Positions 17,981-26,465 of a stretch of 64,000 nt of DNA are shown here, piece by piece. Each line of letters begins with the position of its first letter. The stretch's first letter is position 1. Below the pieces are notes generated by a model. It saw only the letters and a list, made by a program, of their open reading frames with translations, was not told the DNA's origin and did not search any database. This stretch comes from Variovorax sp. TBS-050B (lineage in GTDB: Bacteria > Pseudomonadota > Gammaproteobacteria > Burkholderiales > Burkholderiaceae_C), in NCBI RefSeq assembly GCF_029893635.1, contig NZ_JARXYR010000002.1, positions 3,509,001 to 3,573,000 on the forward strand, in the 5' to 3' direction. The translations under genes were made by a program, and so were the position numbers.

Positions 17981-18091
17981 CGAACGCAGAGTTCGCGAAG
18001 GTTCCGCAGAAGTCGCGAAGAGAAAACCAAAAAAATCCTTTTCTGGTTCTCTTTCGCGCCCTTCGCGAAACCTTCGCGTCCTCTGCGTCCG
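17981..18091 (+). repeat. Palindromic intergenic repeat, copy 2
   Basis: Begins CGAACGCAGAGTTCGCGAAG at 17981 and ends with CTTCGCGTCCTCTGCGTCCG at 18091, complementary arms around an A-rich loop. Followed by TTCCCGCATTC as in the other copies. It fills the gap between mmsA2 and the acyl-CoA dehydrogenase gene, leaving 26 bp to the next start codon. Confidence 0.85.
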
Positions 18092-18117
18092 GTTCCCGCA
18101 TTCAGGCATCCCAAACG

Positions 18118-19272
18118 ATGGACTTTGAACTGACCGAAGAGCAACGCGCCTTCGCCGACTCGGCGCGCGATTTCGCGCAAGCCGAGTTCGCGCCGCATGC
18201 CGCGCGATGGGACGCCGAGGCGATCTTTCCGAAGGAAGCGATCGCCAAGGCCGGCGAGCTCGGCTTCTGCGGCCTCTACGCGCCCGAGCGCATCGGCGGC
18301 CTCGGCCTGCCGCGGCTCGATGCGGCGCTGGTGTTCGAGGAGATGGCCGCGGTCGATCCCTCGACCACCGCCTTCATCACGATCCACAACATGGCGACCT
18401 GGATGCTCGGCACCTGGGCCACCGACGCGGTCGCGGCGCAATGGGGCGAAGACCTGACCAGCGGCCGCAAGCTGGCCTCGTACTGCCTCACCGAGCCCGG
18501 CGCCGGCTCGGACGCGGGCTCGCTCAAGACGCGGGCCGAGCTGCAGGGCGGCGAGTACGTGATCAACGGCGGCAAGGCCTTCATCTCTGGCGCGGGCGCG
18601 ACCGACGTGCTGGTGCTGATGGCGCGCACCGGCGGCGGCGGCGCGGGCGGCATCTCGGCCTTCGCGGTGCCGGCCGACGCGCCGGGCATCGGCTACGGCA
18701 AGAAGGAGCACAAGATGGGCTGGAACAGCCAGCCCACGCGCACCATCAGCTTCGACAACGTGCGCATTCCGGCCGAGAACCTGCTCGGCGCCGAAGGCGA
18801 GGGCTTCCGCATCGCGATGAAAGGGCTCGACGGCGGGCGCATCAACATCGCGACCTGCTCGGTCGGCGCCGCACAGGGCGCGCTCGACGCCGCGCGCCGC
18901 TACCTGCATGAGCGCCAGCAGTTCGGCAAGCCGCTCGCGAGCTTCCAGGCGCTGCAGTTCAAGCTCGCCGACATGGCGACCGAACTCGTCGCCGCGCGCC
19001 AGATGGTGCGGCTTGCCGCGAGCAAGCTCGATGCCGGCCATGCCGACGCCAGCACCTACTGCGCGATGGCCAAGCGCTTCGCGACCGATGCCGGCTTCAA
19101 CGTCTGCAACGAGGCGCTGCAACTGCACGGCGGCTACGGCTACCTGGCCGAGTTTCCGCTCGAGCGCTTGGTGCGCGATGCCCGCGTGCACCAGATCCTC
19201 GAAGGCACCAACGAGATCATGCGCGTGATCGTTGCGCGAAAATTGCTGGAGGGGGACAGCGATATCCGCTGA
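18118..19272 (+). CDS. Acyl-CoA dehydrogenase, probable isobutyryl-CoA dehydrogenase
   Basis: 384-residue FAD flavoenzyme. N-terminal helices (FELTEEQRAFADSARDFAQA), the FAD/substrate motif YCLTEPGAGSDAGSLKTRAE, HKMGWNSQPTRTISFDNVRI, and the C-terminal LHGGYGYLAEFPLERLVRDA followed by HQILEGTNEIMR, where Glu362 is the expected catalytic base. The neighbours mmsA2, 3-hydroxyisobutyryl-CoA hydrolase and mmsB indicate isobutyryl-CoA to methacrylyl-CoA; a broader short/branched-chain role cannot be excluded. A separate methacrylyl-CoA hydratase gene is not in the cluster. Flanked on both sides by copies of the palindromic repeat. Confidence 0.92.
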   Translation: MDFELTEEQRAFADSARDFAQAEFAPHAARWDAEAIFPKEAIAKAGELGFCGLYAPERIGGLGLPRLDAALVFEEMAAVDPSTTAFITIHNMATWMLGTWATDAVAAQWGEDLTSGRKLASYCLTEPGAGSDAGSLKTRAELQGGEYVINGGKAFISGAGATDVLVLMARTGGGGAGGISAFAVPADAPGIGYGKKEHKMGWNSQPTRTISFDNVRIPAENLLGAEGEGFRIAMKGLDGGRINIATCSVGAAQGALDAARRYLHERQQFGKPLASFQALQFKLADMATELVAARQMVRLAASKLDAGHADASTYCAMAKRFATDAGFNVCNEALQLHGGYGYLAEFPLERLVRDARVHQILEGTNEIMRVIVARKLLEGDSDIR

Positions 19273-19290
19273 AGCCCGAAAGCGGACAGC

Positions 19291-19400
19291 CGTACGCGAA
19301 GGGCGCGAAGGTTTCGCGAAGGTCGCAAAAGAAATACAGAATCGTTTTTCTTTGGATCTCTTTCGCGCTCTTCGCGAAACCTTCGCGTCCTCTGCGTCCT
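19291..19400 (+). repeat. Palindromic intergenic repeat, copy 3
   Basis: CGTACGCGAAGGGCGCGAAG at 19291 onward to CTTCGCGTCCTCTGCGTCC at 19399, with a T-rich loop and the shared upstream flank GCGGACAGC. This is the most diverged copy (CGTACGCGAA for CGAACGCAGA). Between the dehydrogenase and hydrolase genes, 26 bp before the next start. Confidence 0.85.
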
Positions 19401-19425
19401 GCCTCCGTATTCAAGCAACCTCATC

Positions 19426-20544
19426 ATGACCGACACCGCAGTAGTTCTCTTCGACGAAATCAAGACCGCCGGCGGCCGGCGCTTTGCGACCGCCACCCTC
19501 AACGCACCCGCTTCGCTCAATGCGCTGTCGGTCGACATGGTGCGCCTGCTCACGCCCAGGCTGCGCGAATGGGCGGCCGATCCCGGCATCGTCGGCGTGC
19601 TGCTGCAGGCGGCCGGCGAGAAGGCCTTCTGCGCGGGCGGCGACCTGCGCCAGCTTTACCAGACGCTGCTGGAATGCGGCCCGGCGCGCAACACCTATGC
19701 CGAGGACTTTTTCCGCGAGGAGTACGAACTCGACCACCTGATCCACACCTTCCCCAAGCCCTTCCTCTGCTGGGGCCACGGCATCGTGATGGGCGGCGGC
19801 GTCGGGCTGATGTCGGGCTGCTCGCACCGCGTGGTCACGGCCGAGAGCCGCATTGCCATGCCCGAGATCGCCATCGGCCTCTACCCCGACGTGGGCGGCA
19901 GCTGGTTCCTGCGCCGCACGCCCGGGCGCACCGGCCTGTTCCTGGCGCTCACCGCGGCCAACCTCAATGCCGCCGATGCGATCTTCTGCGGCCTGGCCGA
20001 CGTGCTCGTGCCGCAGGCGCGCAAGGGCGCGGTGATCGAGGCGATCGCCGCCGCTCCATGGGCCGGCGAGGCCAAGGCCGACCGCGCCACGCTGTCGCGC
20101 ATCCTTGCCAACGCGGGCGAGGGCGCCGGGATGCCGGCTTCGAAGGTGCGCGAGCACTACGACACCATCAACGCGCTGATGGCCGGCGACGACCTGCTCG
20201 ACATCGCCAAGCGCCTGCGCGCGCTGCAGAGCGAGGACCCCTGGCTGCAGACCGCGGCCAAGACCTTCATGAAGGGCGCGCCGAGCTCGGCCGCGCTGAG
20301 CTTCGAACTCTGGCAGCGCGTGCCGCGCATGTCCCTGGCCGAGGTGTTCCGGCTCGAGTACTGGGCCTCGCTCGGCTTCTGCGCCCACAAGGACTTCGCC
20401 GAGGGCATCCGCGCAGTGCTGATCGACAAGGACCGCAATCCCAAGTGGTCGCCCGCGAGCATCGAGGAGATCACGCCCGAATTCATCGAAGACCATCTGC
20501 GTCCGCGCGGCGAGATGCCGGTGGAGCTGGCGAGGCTGACCTAA
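19426..20544 (+). CDS. 3-hydroxyisobutyryl-CoA hydrolase (enoyl-CoA hydratase/isomerase family)
   Basis: 372-residue crotonase-fold protein. The CoA-binding and oxyanion motif CAGGDLRQLYQTL, GGGVGLMSGCSHRVVT, and especially MPEIAIGLYPDVGGSWFLRR carry the Glu and Asp pair characteristic of HIBYL-CoA hydrolases. The C-terminal domain (SLGFCAHKDFAEGIRAVLID, KDRNPKW) and length near 370 also separate it from ~260-residue hydratases. It would release 3-hydroxyisobutyrate for oxidation by the downstream mmsB product. Start ATG 19426 lies just after repeat copy 3. Confidence 0.9.
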   Translation: MTDTAVVLFDEIKTAGGRRFATATLNAPASLNALSVDMVRLLTPRLREWAADPGIVGVLLQAAGEKAFCAGGDLRQLYQTLLECGPARNTYAEDFFREEYELDHLIHTFPKPFLCWGHGIVMGGGVGLMSGCSHRVVTAESRIAMPEIAIGLYPDVGGSWFLRRTPGRTGLFLALTAANLNAADAIFCGLADVLVPQARKGAVIEAIAAAPWAGEAKADRATLSRILANAGEGAGMPASKVREHYDTINALMAGDDLLDIAKRLRALQSEDPWLQTAAKTFMKGAPSSAALSFELWQRVPRMSLAEVFRLEYWASLGFCAHKDFAEGIRAVLIDKDRNPKWSPASIEEITPEFIEDHLRPRGEMPVELARLT

Positions 20545-20554
20545 GCCGGACAGC

Positions 20555-20656
20555 CGAACGCAGAAGTCGCGAAAGTTGCGCAGAGATCGCAGAAGAAAAG
20601 AAAGCTTTCTGGTTCCCTTTCGCGACTTCTGCGAAACCTTCGCGTCCTCTGCGTTC
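20555..20656 (+). repeat. Palindromic intergenic repeat, copy 4
   Basis: CGAACGCAGAAGTCGCGAAA at 20555 onward to CCTTCGCGTCCTCTGCGTTC ending at 20656, followed by TGCCCCGCATTC; preceded by CCGGACAGC. Complementary arms around AAAGAAAGCTTTCTGG, a second small hairpin. It lies between the hydrolase gene and mmsB and creates the apparent in-frame upstream extension of mmsB. Confidence 0.85.
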
Positions 20657-20692
20657 TGCCCCGCATTCCTGCCCCTTATTTGGAGACAACAC

Positions 20693-21586
20693 ATGAAGAT
20701 CGCATTCATCGGACTCGGCAACATGGGCGGCCCTATGGCCATGAACCTGCGCAAGGCCGGCCACGCGCTCAGCGCTTTCGACCTCTCTGCCGATGCCTGC
20801 GGCAAGTACGCGGCCGAAGGCCTGCCGATCGCCAGGTCGGCGGCCGATGCGGTGGCGGGCGCCGAGGTCGTGATCAGCATGTTGCCGGCCAGCGCGCACG
20901 TCGAGGGCCTGTTCCTCGGCAGCGCCGGGCGGCCCGGGCTGCTCGAGAGCATCCAGCCCGGCACGCTCGTGATCGACAGCAGCACCATCGCCGCCGCCAC
21001 CTCGCAGAAGGTGGCTGCCGCCGCGGCGGCCAAGGGCATCGCGATGATCGATGCGCCGGTCTCGGGCGGCACCGGCGGCGCGATCGCGGGCACGCTGACC
21101 TTCATGGTCGGCGGCGAGGCCAAGGACCTCGAGCGCGCGCGCCCGGTGCTCGAGAAGATGGGCGCCAACATCTTCCATGCCGGCGCCGCGGGTGCGGGGC
21201 AGACCGCGAAGATCTGCAACAACATGCTGCTCGGCATCCTGATGATCGGCACCGCCGAGGCGCTCGCGCTCGGCGTGGCCAACGGGCTCGATCCCAAGGT
21301 GCTGTCCGAGATCATGCGCCGCAGTTCCGGCGGCAACTGGGCGCTCGAAAAATACAACCCGATGCCGGGCGTGATGGAGACCGCGCCCGCGTCGAAGAAC
21401 TACGCCGGCGGCTTCGGCACCGACCTGATGCTCAAGGACCTGGGCCTCGCGCAGGAGAACGCGACGGCCGTGCGCGCCGCCACGCCGCTCGGCGGCCTCG
21501 CGCGCAGCCTGTACGCGGCGCACAGCCTCGCGGGGCATGGCGCGCTGGATTTTTCGAGCGTGCTGAAGCTGGTGCAGAAGGCCTGA
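20693..21586 (+). CDS. mmsB: 3-hydroxyisobutyrate dehydrogenase
   Basis: 297-residue beta-hydroxyacid dehydrogenase oxidising 3-hydroxyisobutyrate to methylmalonate semialdehyde with NAD. Dinucleotide motif FIGLGNMGGPMAMNLRKAGH at residues 5-24, substrate-binding DAPVSGGTGGAIAGTLTFMV, and the catalytic-lysine motif GAGQTAKICNNMLLGI. Its product is the substrate of mmsA2, closing the pathway. ATG 20693 follows TTTGGAGACAACAC; an upstream in-frame ATG at 20576 lies inside repeat copy 4 and is rejected. A terminator follows at 21609. Confidence 0.95.
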   Translation: MKIAFIGLGNMGGPMAMNLRKAGHALSAFDLSADACGKYAAEGLPIARSAADAVAGAEVVISMLPASAHVEGLFLGSAGRPGLLESIQPGTLVIDSSTIAAATSQKVAAAAAAKGIAMIDAPVSGGTGGAIAGTLTFMVGGEAKDLERARPVLEKMGANIFHAGAAGAGQTAKICNNMLLGILMIGTAEALALGVANGLDPKVLSEIMRRSSGGNWALEKYNPMPGVMETAPASKNYAGGFGTDLMLKDLGLAQENATAVRAATPLGGLARSLYAAHSLAGHGALDFSSVLKLVQKA

Positions 21587-21608
21587 GGCGTTTCAGGCAG
21601 CCCGGATG

Positions 21609-21636
21609 CAGCGGCCTCCGTGCCGCTGTTTTCTTT
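21609..21636 (+). terminator. Intrinsic terminator of the valine/isobutyrate operon
   Basis: Stem CAGCGGC (21609-21615) and GCCGCTG (21622-21628), 6-nt loop, then TTTTCTTT. It is 22 bp after the mmsB stop codon and on the correct strand. Confidence 0.85.
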
Positions 21637-21701
21637 GGTGCGCCGTCTTCCCGGCCTTCTCCAAATCTTCGGCGCCCGGCGCGCCTTCGCCGACGCGGCG
21701 G

Positions 21702-22142
21702 TCAGACCGCCGCAAGGAAGGCGTCGGCGTCGCCGCTTTCGCTCTTCCAGTCGGCAAAGACGCCGACCAGGCTGCATTGGGTGCAGCGGCAGCCGATGTA
21801 GAGCCAGCGCACGTCGTTGCTGTCGGCGTAGAGCGCCACGCCCGACAGCAGCTCGAACGCCTCTTCGCCGCAGACGCACGAATGGGCCCCGAACTCGGCT
21901 TCGTCGGCGTAGTCGGCGCTGTCGCCCATCAGGTGCACGTGGCCGCAGGCCGTGCAGATGCGCCGTGCCGCGCCCGCTTCCTCGTCGCTTTCGAGGCTGA
22001 ACACGTGGTGGCCACAGGCGCAGGCCGAAGCGGCGAAACGCGTGGCCGGGTAGGCGTTGGACTTGCTGTAGCGCTCGACCTCGGTCCGGATGTCTTCCGG
22101 TCCGTCGCCATACCGGTAGCGGCCTTTCTTTCTCAGGGGCAT
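21702..22142 (-). CDS. Conserved-looking hypothetical protein with zinc-ribbon-like cysteine pairs
   Basis: 146 residues, function not recognised. Four cysteine knuckles are visible: CACGHH, CTACGHV, CVCGEE and CRCTQC, in two pairs, which suggests one or two structural zinc sites; the N-terminus is basic (MPLRKKGRYRYGDG) and the rest acidic (SLESDEEAG, DSADYADEAEFGAH). No membrane or signal segment, so probably cytoplasmic. Ribosome site AGGAAGAACCTC precedes ATG 22142. It converges with the valine operon and is separate from the metR gene downstream, both on the minus strand. Confidence 0.75.
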   Translation of the reverse strand: MPLRKKGRYRYGDGPEDIRTEVERYSKSNAYPATRFAASACACGHHVFSLESDEEAGAARRICTACGHVHLMGDSADYADEAEFGAHSCVCGEEAFELLSGVALYADSNDVRWLYIGCRCTQCSLVGVFADWKSESGDADAFLAAV

Positions 22143-22200
22143 GAGGTTCTTCCTGTTTGGGGTGGAGGGCTGGGATTGCGAGGATTCTGCCGCGCCTGCG

Positions 22201-23127
22201 CTACAGCAGCTCGATCCCCGGCAGGCTCTTGAAGCAGCTCTCGCGCGTGATGCGCACGAAGTCCGCGAGCCAGGGCTGCGCCGACGTGCGTTCGGCGCAG
22301 GCCATGTAGAGCCGGCCGGTCAGGCCCTTGCGGCCCACTCGGCGCGCGGTCACGTAGCCGCGGTCGAGGTAGTTCTGCACTGCCCATAGCGGCAGCGTCG
22401 CGATGCCGCGGCCGCTGGCGACCAGCTGCAGCATCGCCACGGTGAGTTCGGTGGTGCGCCGGTGCGCGGGTTCGATGCCGGCGGGGGCGAGCACCTGGCG
22501 CACGATGTCGAGCATCTCGTCGGGCACCGGATAGGTGATCAGCGTCTGGCCGGCGAAGTGCCGCGCAGTGAGGTGCGTCTTCGCCGCGAGGGGATGCTCG
22601 TTCGCGACCAGCGCCATGATCTCGAAGCGGAACAGCGCGTGGTAGTCCACGCTTTCGTCGGGGTCGGCTTCGGACACGATCGCCACCTCGGCGCGGTTCT
22701 GCATCACCAGCGCGATCGGGTCGGGATGGAAGCCCGAGACGATGTCGAGCTCGATCTCGGGCCAGCGCTGGCGAAAGGCATCCATCGCAGGCATCAGCCA
22801 GTCGAAGCAGGTGTGGCACTCGACCACGATGCGCAGTTGCCCGCTGCGCCCCAGCGCCAGCCGCGCGACGTCGCGCTCCGCCTCCTCGACCAGCGGCAGC
22901 GCCGCATCGGCGAGCTGCAGCAGCCGCAGGCCGGTGGTGCTGAACTGCGGTGGCACCGACTTGCGCTCGAAGAGCTGCGCGCCATAGCGGTCCTCCAGCA
23001 GCTTGACCTGGTGCGACAGCGCCGACTGCGTGAGATTGAGCAATTGCGCCGCGCGCACCAGGCTGCCGGTGTCGCGCAGCGCGACCAGCGTGCGCAGGTG
23101 CCGTATTTCGAGGATGGACTGGAACAT
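22201..23127 (-). CDS. metR: LysR-family methionine regulator MetR
   Basis: 308-residue activator of methionine biosynthesis that responds to homocysteine in well-studied relatives. Begins MFQSILEIRHLRTLVALRDT with helix-turn-helix GSLVRAAQLLNLTQSALSHQ and the QLFERKSVPPQFSTTG linker; effector domain contains VVECHTCFDWLMPAMDAFRQ, which matches the MetR subfamily. It is divergent from metE, the classical arrangement, and a TGAA-N5-TTCA site (23127-23139) overlaps its own start codon, implying autorepression and metE activation. Confidence 0.95.
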   Translation of the reverse strand: MFQSILEIRHLRTLVALRDTGSLVRAAQLLNLTQSALSHQVKLLEDRYGAQLFERKSVPPQFSTTGLRLLQLADAALPLVEEAERDVARLALGRSGQLRIVVECHTCFDWLMPAMDAFRQRWPEIELDIVSGFHPDPIALVMQNRAEVAIVSEADPDESVDYHALFRFEIMALVANEHPLAAKTHLTARHFAGQTLITYPVPDEMLDIVRQVLAPAGIEPAHRRTTELTVAMLQLVASGRGIATLPLWAVQNYLDRGYVTARRVGRKGLTGRLYMACAERTSAQPWLADFVRITRESCFKSLPGIELL

Positions 23128-23139
23128 GAATGGAATTCA
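23127..23139. promoter_or_regulatory. MetR binding site
   Basis: TGAATGGAATTCA (23127-23139) is an exact TGAA-N5-TTCA MetR consensus. Its first base is the last base of the metR start codon complement, so bound MetR should block its own translation-initiation region while lying 90 bp upstream of metE. Confidence 0.85.
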
Positions 23140-23228
23140 AGCGAACGGGCAAAAGGTTTCGTTTGAATCATACGCGCCGAAGCCCGACCATTGCGGATTC
23201 TCAAAGACACAGCGACCGGACCACCGCA

Positions 23229-25565
23229 ATGACCACCCGCATTCACACCCTCGGCTTTCCGCGCATGGGCGCCCACCGGGAACTGAAGTTCGCCCTCGAA
23301 AAACACTGGCGCGGCGAGACCGACCGCGCCGCGCTCGAAGCCGTCGGCGAAGCGCTGCGCGAGCGCCACTGGCAGGCCCAGCGCGATGCGGGCCTCGACC
23401 ATGTGACGGTCGGCGACTTCGCCTTCTACGACCATGTGGCCAACCACATCCAGCTGCTCGGCTGCGAGCCCGCGCGCTTCGGCTTCGGCGGCGACGAGCC
23501 CGAACTCGCGCGCTACTTCAAGATGGCGCGCGGCGTGGAAAGCGAGGCCGGCCATGCGCACGGCGAAGGCTGCAGCTACGCGGCCGGCGGCACCTTCGCG
23601 CTCGAGATGACCAAGTGGTTCGACACCAACTACCACTACCTCGTGCCGGAGTTCGACGCGGCCACGGATTTCAAGCTGTCCTCGACGCGGCTCTTCGACG
23701 AGGTGGCGCAGGCGCAGCAGGCCGGGCATGCGGTCAAGGCCGTGCTGCTCGGGCCGTTGAGCTTCCTGTACCTCGGCAAGGAGAAGGCGGCGGGCTTCGA
23801 CCGCTTCTCGCTGCTCGATGCGCTGCTCCCGGTCTACGAAGAGGTGCTGAACCGCCTGAAGCAGCAGGGCGTGGAATGGGTGCAGATCGACGAACCGATC
23901 CTCGGCCTCGACCTGCCCGACGCCTGGCGCAATGCCTTCGAGCGCGCCTACTGGCAACTCGCGCGCAGCGCGCCGAAGCTGCTGCTCGCGACCTACTTCT
24001 CGCCGCTGGCCGAGAACCTGCGCCTCGCGTGCCAGCTGCCGGTGGCGGGGCTGCACGTGGATGCGGTGCGCGCGCCGCAGGAGCTGACCGGCGTCGCCGA
24101 CTGGCTGCCGGCGCACAAGGTGCTCTCCATCGGCATCGTCGACGGCCGCAACATCTGGCGCACCGACCCGGATGCGGCGCTCGCCGCGCTGCGGCCGGTG
24201 GTCGAGAAGCGCCGCAGCGAACTCTGGCTCGCGCCTTCGTGCTCGCTGCTGCACGTGCCGTTCAGCCTCGCGGCCGAGAACCGGCTCGATGCCGAACTCA
24301 AGTCCTGGCTCGCTTTCGCGGTCGAGAAGCTGGGCGAACTGCGCATGCTGCGCGCGGTGCTCGACGGCCATGAAGACACGGTGGCCGGCGAGCTCCGCGA
24401 AGCGCGCGCTGCGGCCGCCGCACGGCGCGGCAGCCCGCGCGTGCACCGCGCCGAGGTGGCGCTGCGGCTGGCACGCAGCGTGGCCGGCGACGACCGGCGC
24501 GCCTCCGCCTTCGCGGAGCGCCAGCGGGTGCAGCGAGCGCGCTTTGCGTTCCCGGCGCTGCCGACCACCACCATCGGCTCCTTTCCGCAGACCGCGCAGA
24601 TCCGCGCCGCGCGCGCCGCGTTCAGGCGCGGCGAGCTCGACGCGGCCGGCTACCGCGAGAAGATGCGCGCCGAGATCGCGCTCGCCGTGCGCAAGCAGGA
24701 AGAACTCGGCATCGACGTGCTGGTGCACGGCGAGGCCGAGCGCAACGACATGGTCGAGTACTTCGGCGAGCAGCTCGACGGCTTCGCGTTCACGGCCAAC
24801 GGCTGGGTGCAGTCGTACGGCTCGCGCTGCGTGAAGCCGCCGGTCATCTTCGGCGACGTCGCGCGGCCCGCGGCGATGACGGTCGAATGGACCGCCTATG
24901 CGCAGAGCCTCACCACGCGGCCGATGAAGGGCATGCTGACCGGCCCGGTGACCATCCTGCAATGGTCCTTCGTGCGCGACGACCAGCCGCGCAGCGTCAC
25001 CTGCGAGCAGATCGCCTGGGCGATCCGCGACGAGGTGGTGGACCTCGAAGGCGCCGGCATCGGCATCATCCAGATCGACGAGCCCGCGATCCGCGAAGGC
25101 CTGCCGCTGCGGCGTGCCGGCTGGCCCGCCTACCTGGCGTGGGCCACGCGCGCGTTTCGCATCAGCGCCGCGGGCGTGCGCGACGAGACGCAGATCCACA
25201 CCCACATGTGCTATTCGGAGTTCAACGACATCCTGCCCGAGATCGCCGCGATGGATGCCGACGTGATCACCATCGAGACCAGCCGCTCCGACATGGAACT
25301 GCTGCGCGGTTTCGGCGGGGCGCAGGGTTTCCGCTATCCCAACGAGATCGGCCCGGGCGTCTACGACATCCATTCGCCGCGCGTGCCTTCGGTCGACGAG
25401 ATCGTGCGCCTGATGCGCAAGGCCGCCGGCGTGGTGCCGCTCGAGAACCTGTGGATCAACCCCGATTGCGGCCTCAAGACCCGCGGCTGGCCCGAGACCG
25501 AGGCGGCCCTCTCGAACATGGTGGCGGCGGCCAGGCTGCTGCGCAGCGAAATCGCGGCGGCCTGA
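23229..25565 (+). CDS. metE: Cobalamin-independent methionine synthase
   Basis: 778-residue 5-methyltetrahydropteroyltriglutamate-homocysteine methyltransferase, cytoplasmic, final step of methionine synthesis. Two barrel domains: N-terminal ([20 protein letters not shown]) and C-terminal catalytic ([20 protein letters not shown]). The zinc ligands are in [13 protein letters not shown] and [11 protein letters not shown]; substrate motif [14 protein letters not shown] is intact. The frame is open 33 codons upstream but ATG 23229 gives the conserved N-terminus. Regulated by the divergent metR product. Confidence 0.97.
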   Translation: MTTRIHTLGFPRMGAHRELKFALEKHWRGETDRAALEAVGEALRERHWQAQRDAGLDHVTVGDFAFYDHVANHIQLLGCEPARFGFGGDEPELARYFKMARGVESEAGHAHGEGCSYAAGGTFALEMTKWFDTNYHYLVPEFDAATDFKLSSTRLFDEVAQAQQAGHAVKAVLLGPLSFLYLGKEKAAGFDRFSLLDALLPVYEEVLNRLKQQGVEWVQIDEPILGLDLPDAWRNAFERAYWQLARSAPKLLLATYFSPLAENLRLACQLPVAGLHVDAVRAPQELTGVADWLPAHKVLSIGIVDGRNIWRTDPDAALAALRPVVEKRRSELWLAPSCSLLHVPFSLAAENRLDAELKSWLAFAVEKLGELRMLRAVLDGHEDTVAGELREARAAAAARRGSPRVHRAEVALRLARSVAGDDRRASAFAERQRVQRARFAFPALPTTTIGSFPQTAQIRAARAAFRRGELDAAGYREKMRAEIALAVRKQEELGIDVLVHGEAERNDMVEYFGEQLDGFAFTANGWVQSYGSRCVKPPVIFGDVARPAAMTVEWTAYAQSLTTRPMKGMLTGPVTILQWSFVRDDQPRSVTCEQIAWAIRDEVVDLEGAGIGIIQIDEPAIREGLPLRRAGWPAYLAWATRAFRISAAGVRDETQIHTHMCYSEFNDILPEIAAMDADVITIETSRSDMELLRGFGGAQGFRYPNEIGPGVYDIHSPRVPSVDEIVRLMRKAAGVVPLENLWINPDCGLKTRGWPETEAALSNMVAAARLLRSEIAAA

Positions 25566-25607
25566 GGCGGAAGAAGACGGCCATGCAGGCGCGCCAATAA
25601 TGGCGCC

Positions 25608-26465
25608 ATGCATTCCGCTTCCCCGAGACCTTTCTTCGCCGCGCTGCTGCTGGCGGCGTTCGCACTGCTGGCACCCGCCGTCGCCAGCGCCCAGGACCGC
25701 GCGCAGGCGCTCATGCAGTTCGAAGGCGTGCAGGCGCGCTACCAGGCCGCGTACACGCCGGGCGCGGTGTCGCGCGAGGCCCGGCAACTGCTGGAGCCGC
25801 CGGACCAGGCCATCGCCGACAAGGCGCTCGCGGCACTCGACGCCGCCGCCTCGCGCGCCTTCGACGTCAAGGACTCCGTGGCCGCGATCCGGCAGGAGGT
25901 GGCCGCGGCCGGCAAGGGCGCCGCGGCACCGGGCGCGCCGGTGCTGGAGGCGGTGGCGCGGTTCGCGCAGCTGCGCGCCGACTACGCCGCGATGGACGAT
26001 GCCGCCAAGGTGGCGTTCTTCAACCGCGAGCGTGCGAAGCCGGCCGACGCGCCGCGCACCGAACTGCTCGAACGCATGGCCGTGGCCGAGCTGCGCGAGG
26101 TCGACTTCTCGAGCCAGCTGCTGCTGAGCGCGGTCGTCAAGCAGCTGGCGCGCGGCAATGCGGGCCAGTACACCGCGCTGCCGGACCACATGCTCGACAT
26201 GGCGCTCGACACGCTGTGGTCGCGCGGCGTCACCTCGCCGCGTCCGCGCAACCTGCTCACGGTGGCGCGAGAGTTCGAGCGCCAGGTCACGCAGGCGCTG
26301 CTCGCGGCGCTGTCCGATGCCGACGTCGCAGCGCTGCTCGCGTGGCGCAGCGACCCGCAGGCCGCGGCCGAGCGCGAGGCGCTGGTCGGGGCCTACCGCG
26401 CCGAGGTCAAGGCGAGCGGCGCGGTGGCGATACGGACGCTGGTGCGCGCCTGGCCGCGTTCCTGA
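25608..26465 (+). CDS. Hypothetical exported alpha-helical protein
   Basis: 285 residues, family not recognised. Signal peptide: SASPRPFFAALLLAAFALLA then PAVASAQ, cleavage about residue 29. The mature part is helix-rich and Ala/Arg-rich, without cysteines or obvious catalytic motifs, so a soluble periplasmic protein is likely. It starts 42 bp after metE, with a weak ribosome site, and could be read through from it. Its last 59 bases overlap, tail to tail, with the regulator gene on the other strand. Confidence 0.75.
   Translation: MHSASPRPFFAALLLAAFALLAPAVASAQDRAQALMQFEGVQARYQAAYTPGAVSREARQLLEPPDQAIADKALAALDAAASRAFDVKDSVAAIRQEVAAAGKGAAAPGAPVLEAVARFAQLRADYAAMDDAAKVAFFNRERAKPADAPRTELLERMAVAELREVDFSSQLLLSAVVKQLARGNAGQYTALPDHMLDMALDTLWSRGVTSPRPRNLLTVAREFERQVTQALLAALSDADVAALLAWRSDPQAAAEREALVGAYRAEVKASGAVAIRTLVRAWPRS

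Noticed and set aside
16236..20656. Reading the repeated elements as a CRISPR array
   Set aside because: Units are over 100 bp, palindromic, separated by whole genes, with no spacers or cas genes.
20576..20692. Upstream start for mmsB at 20576
   Set aside because: Those codons come from repeat copy 4; the ATG at 20693 has a ribosome site and begins at the Rossmann motif.
22794..26189. 1131-codon open frame antisense to metE and neighbours
   Set aside because: High GC removes stop codons from antisense frames; the sequence is Arg/His/Ala-rich low complexity, and metE and metR on this stretch are certain.
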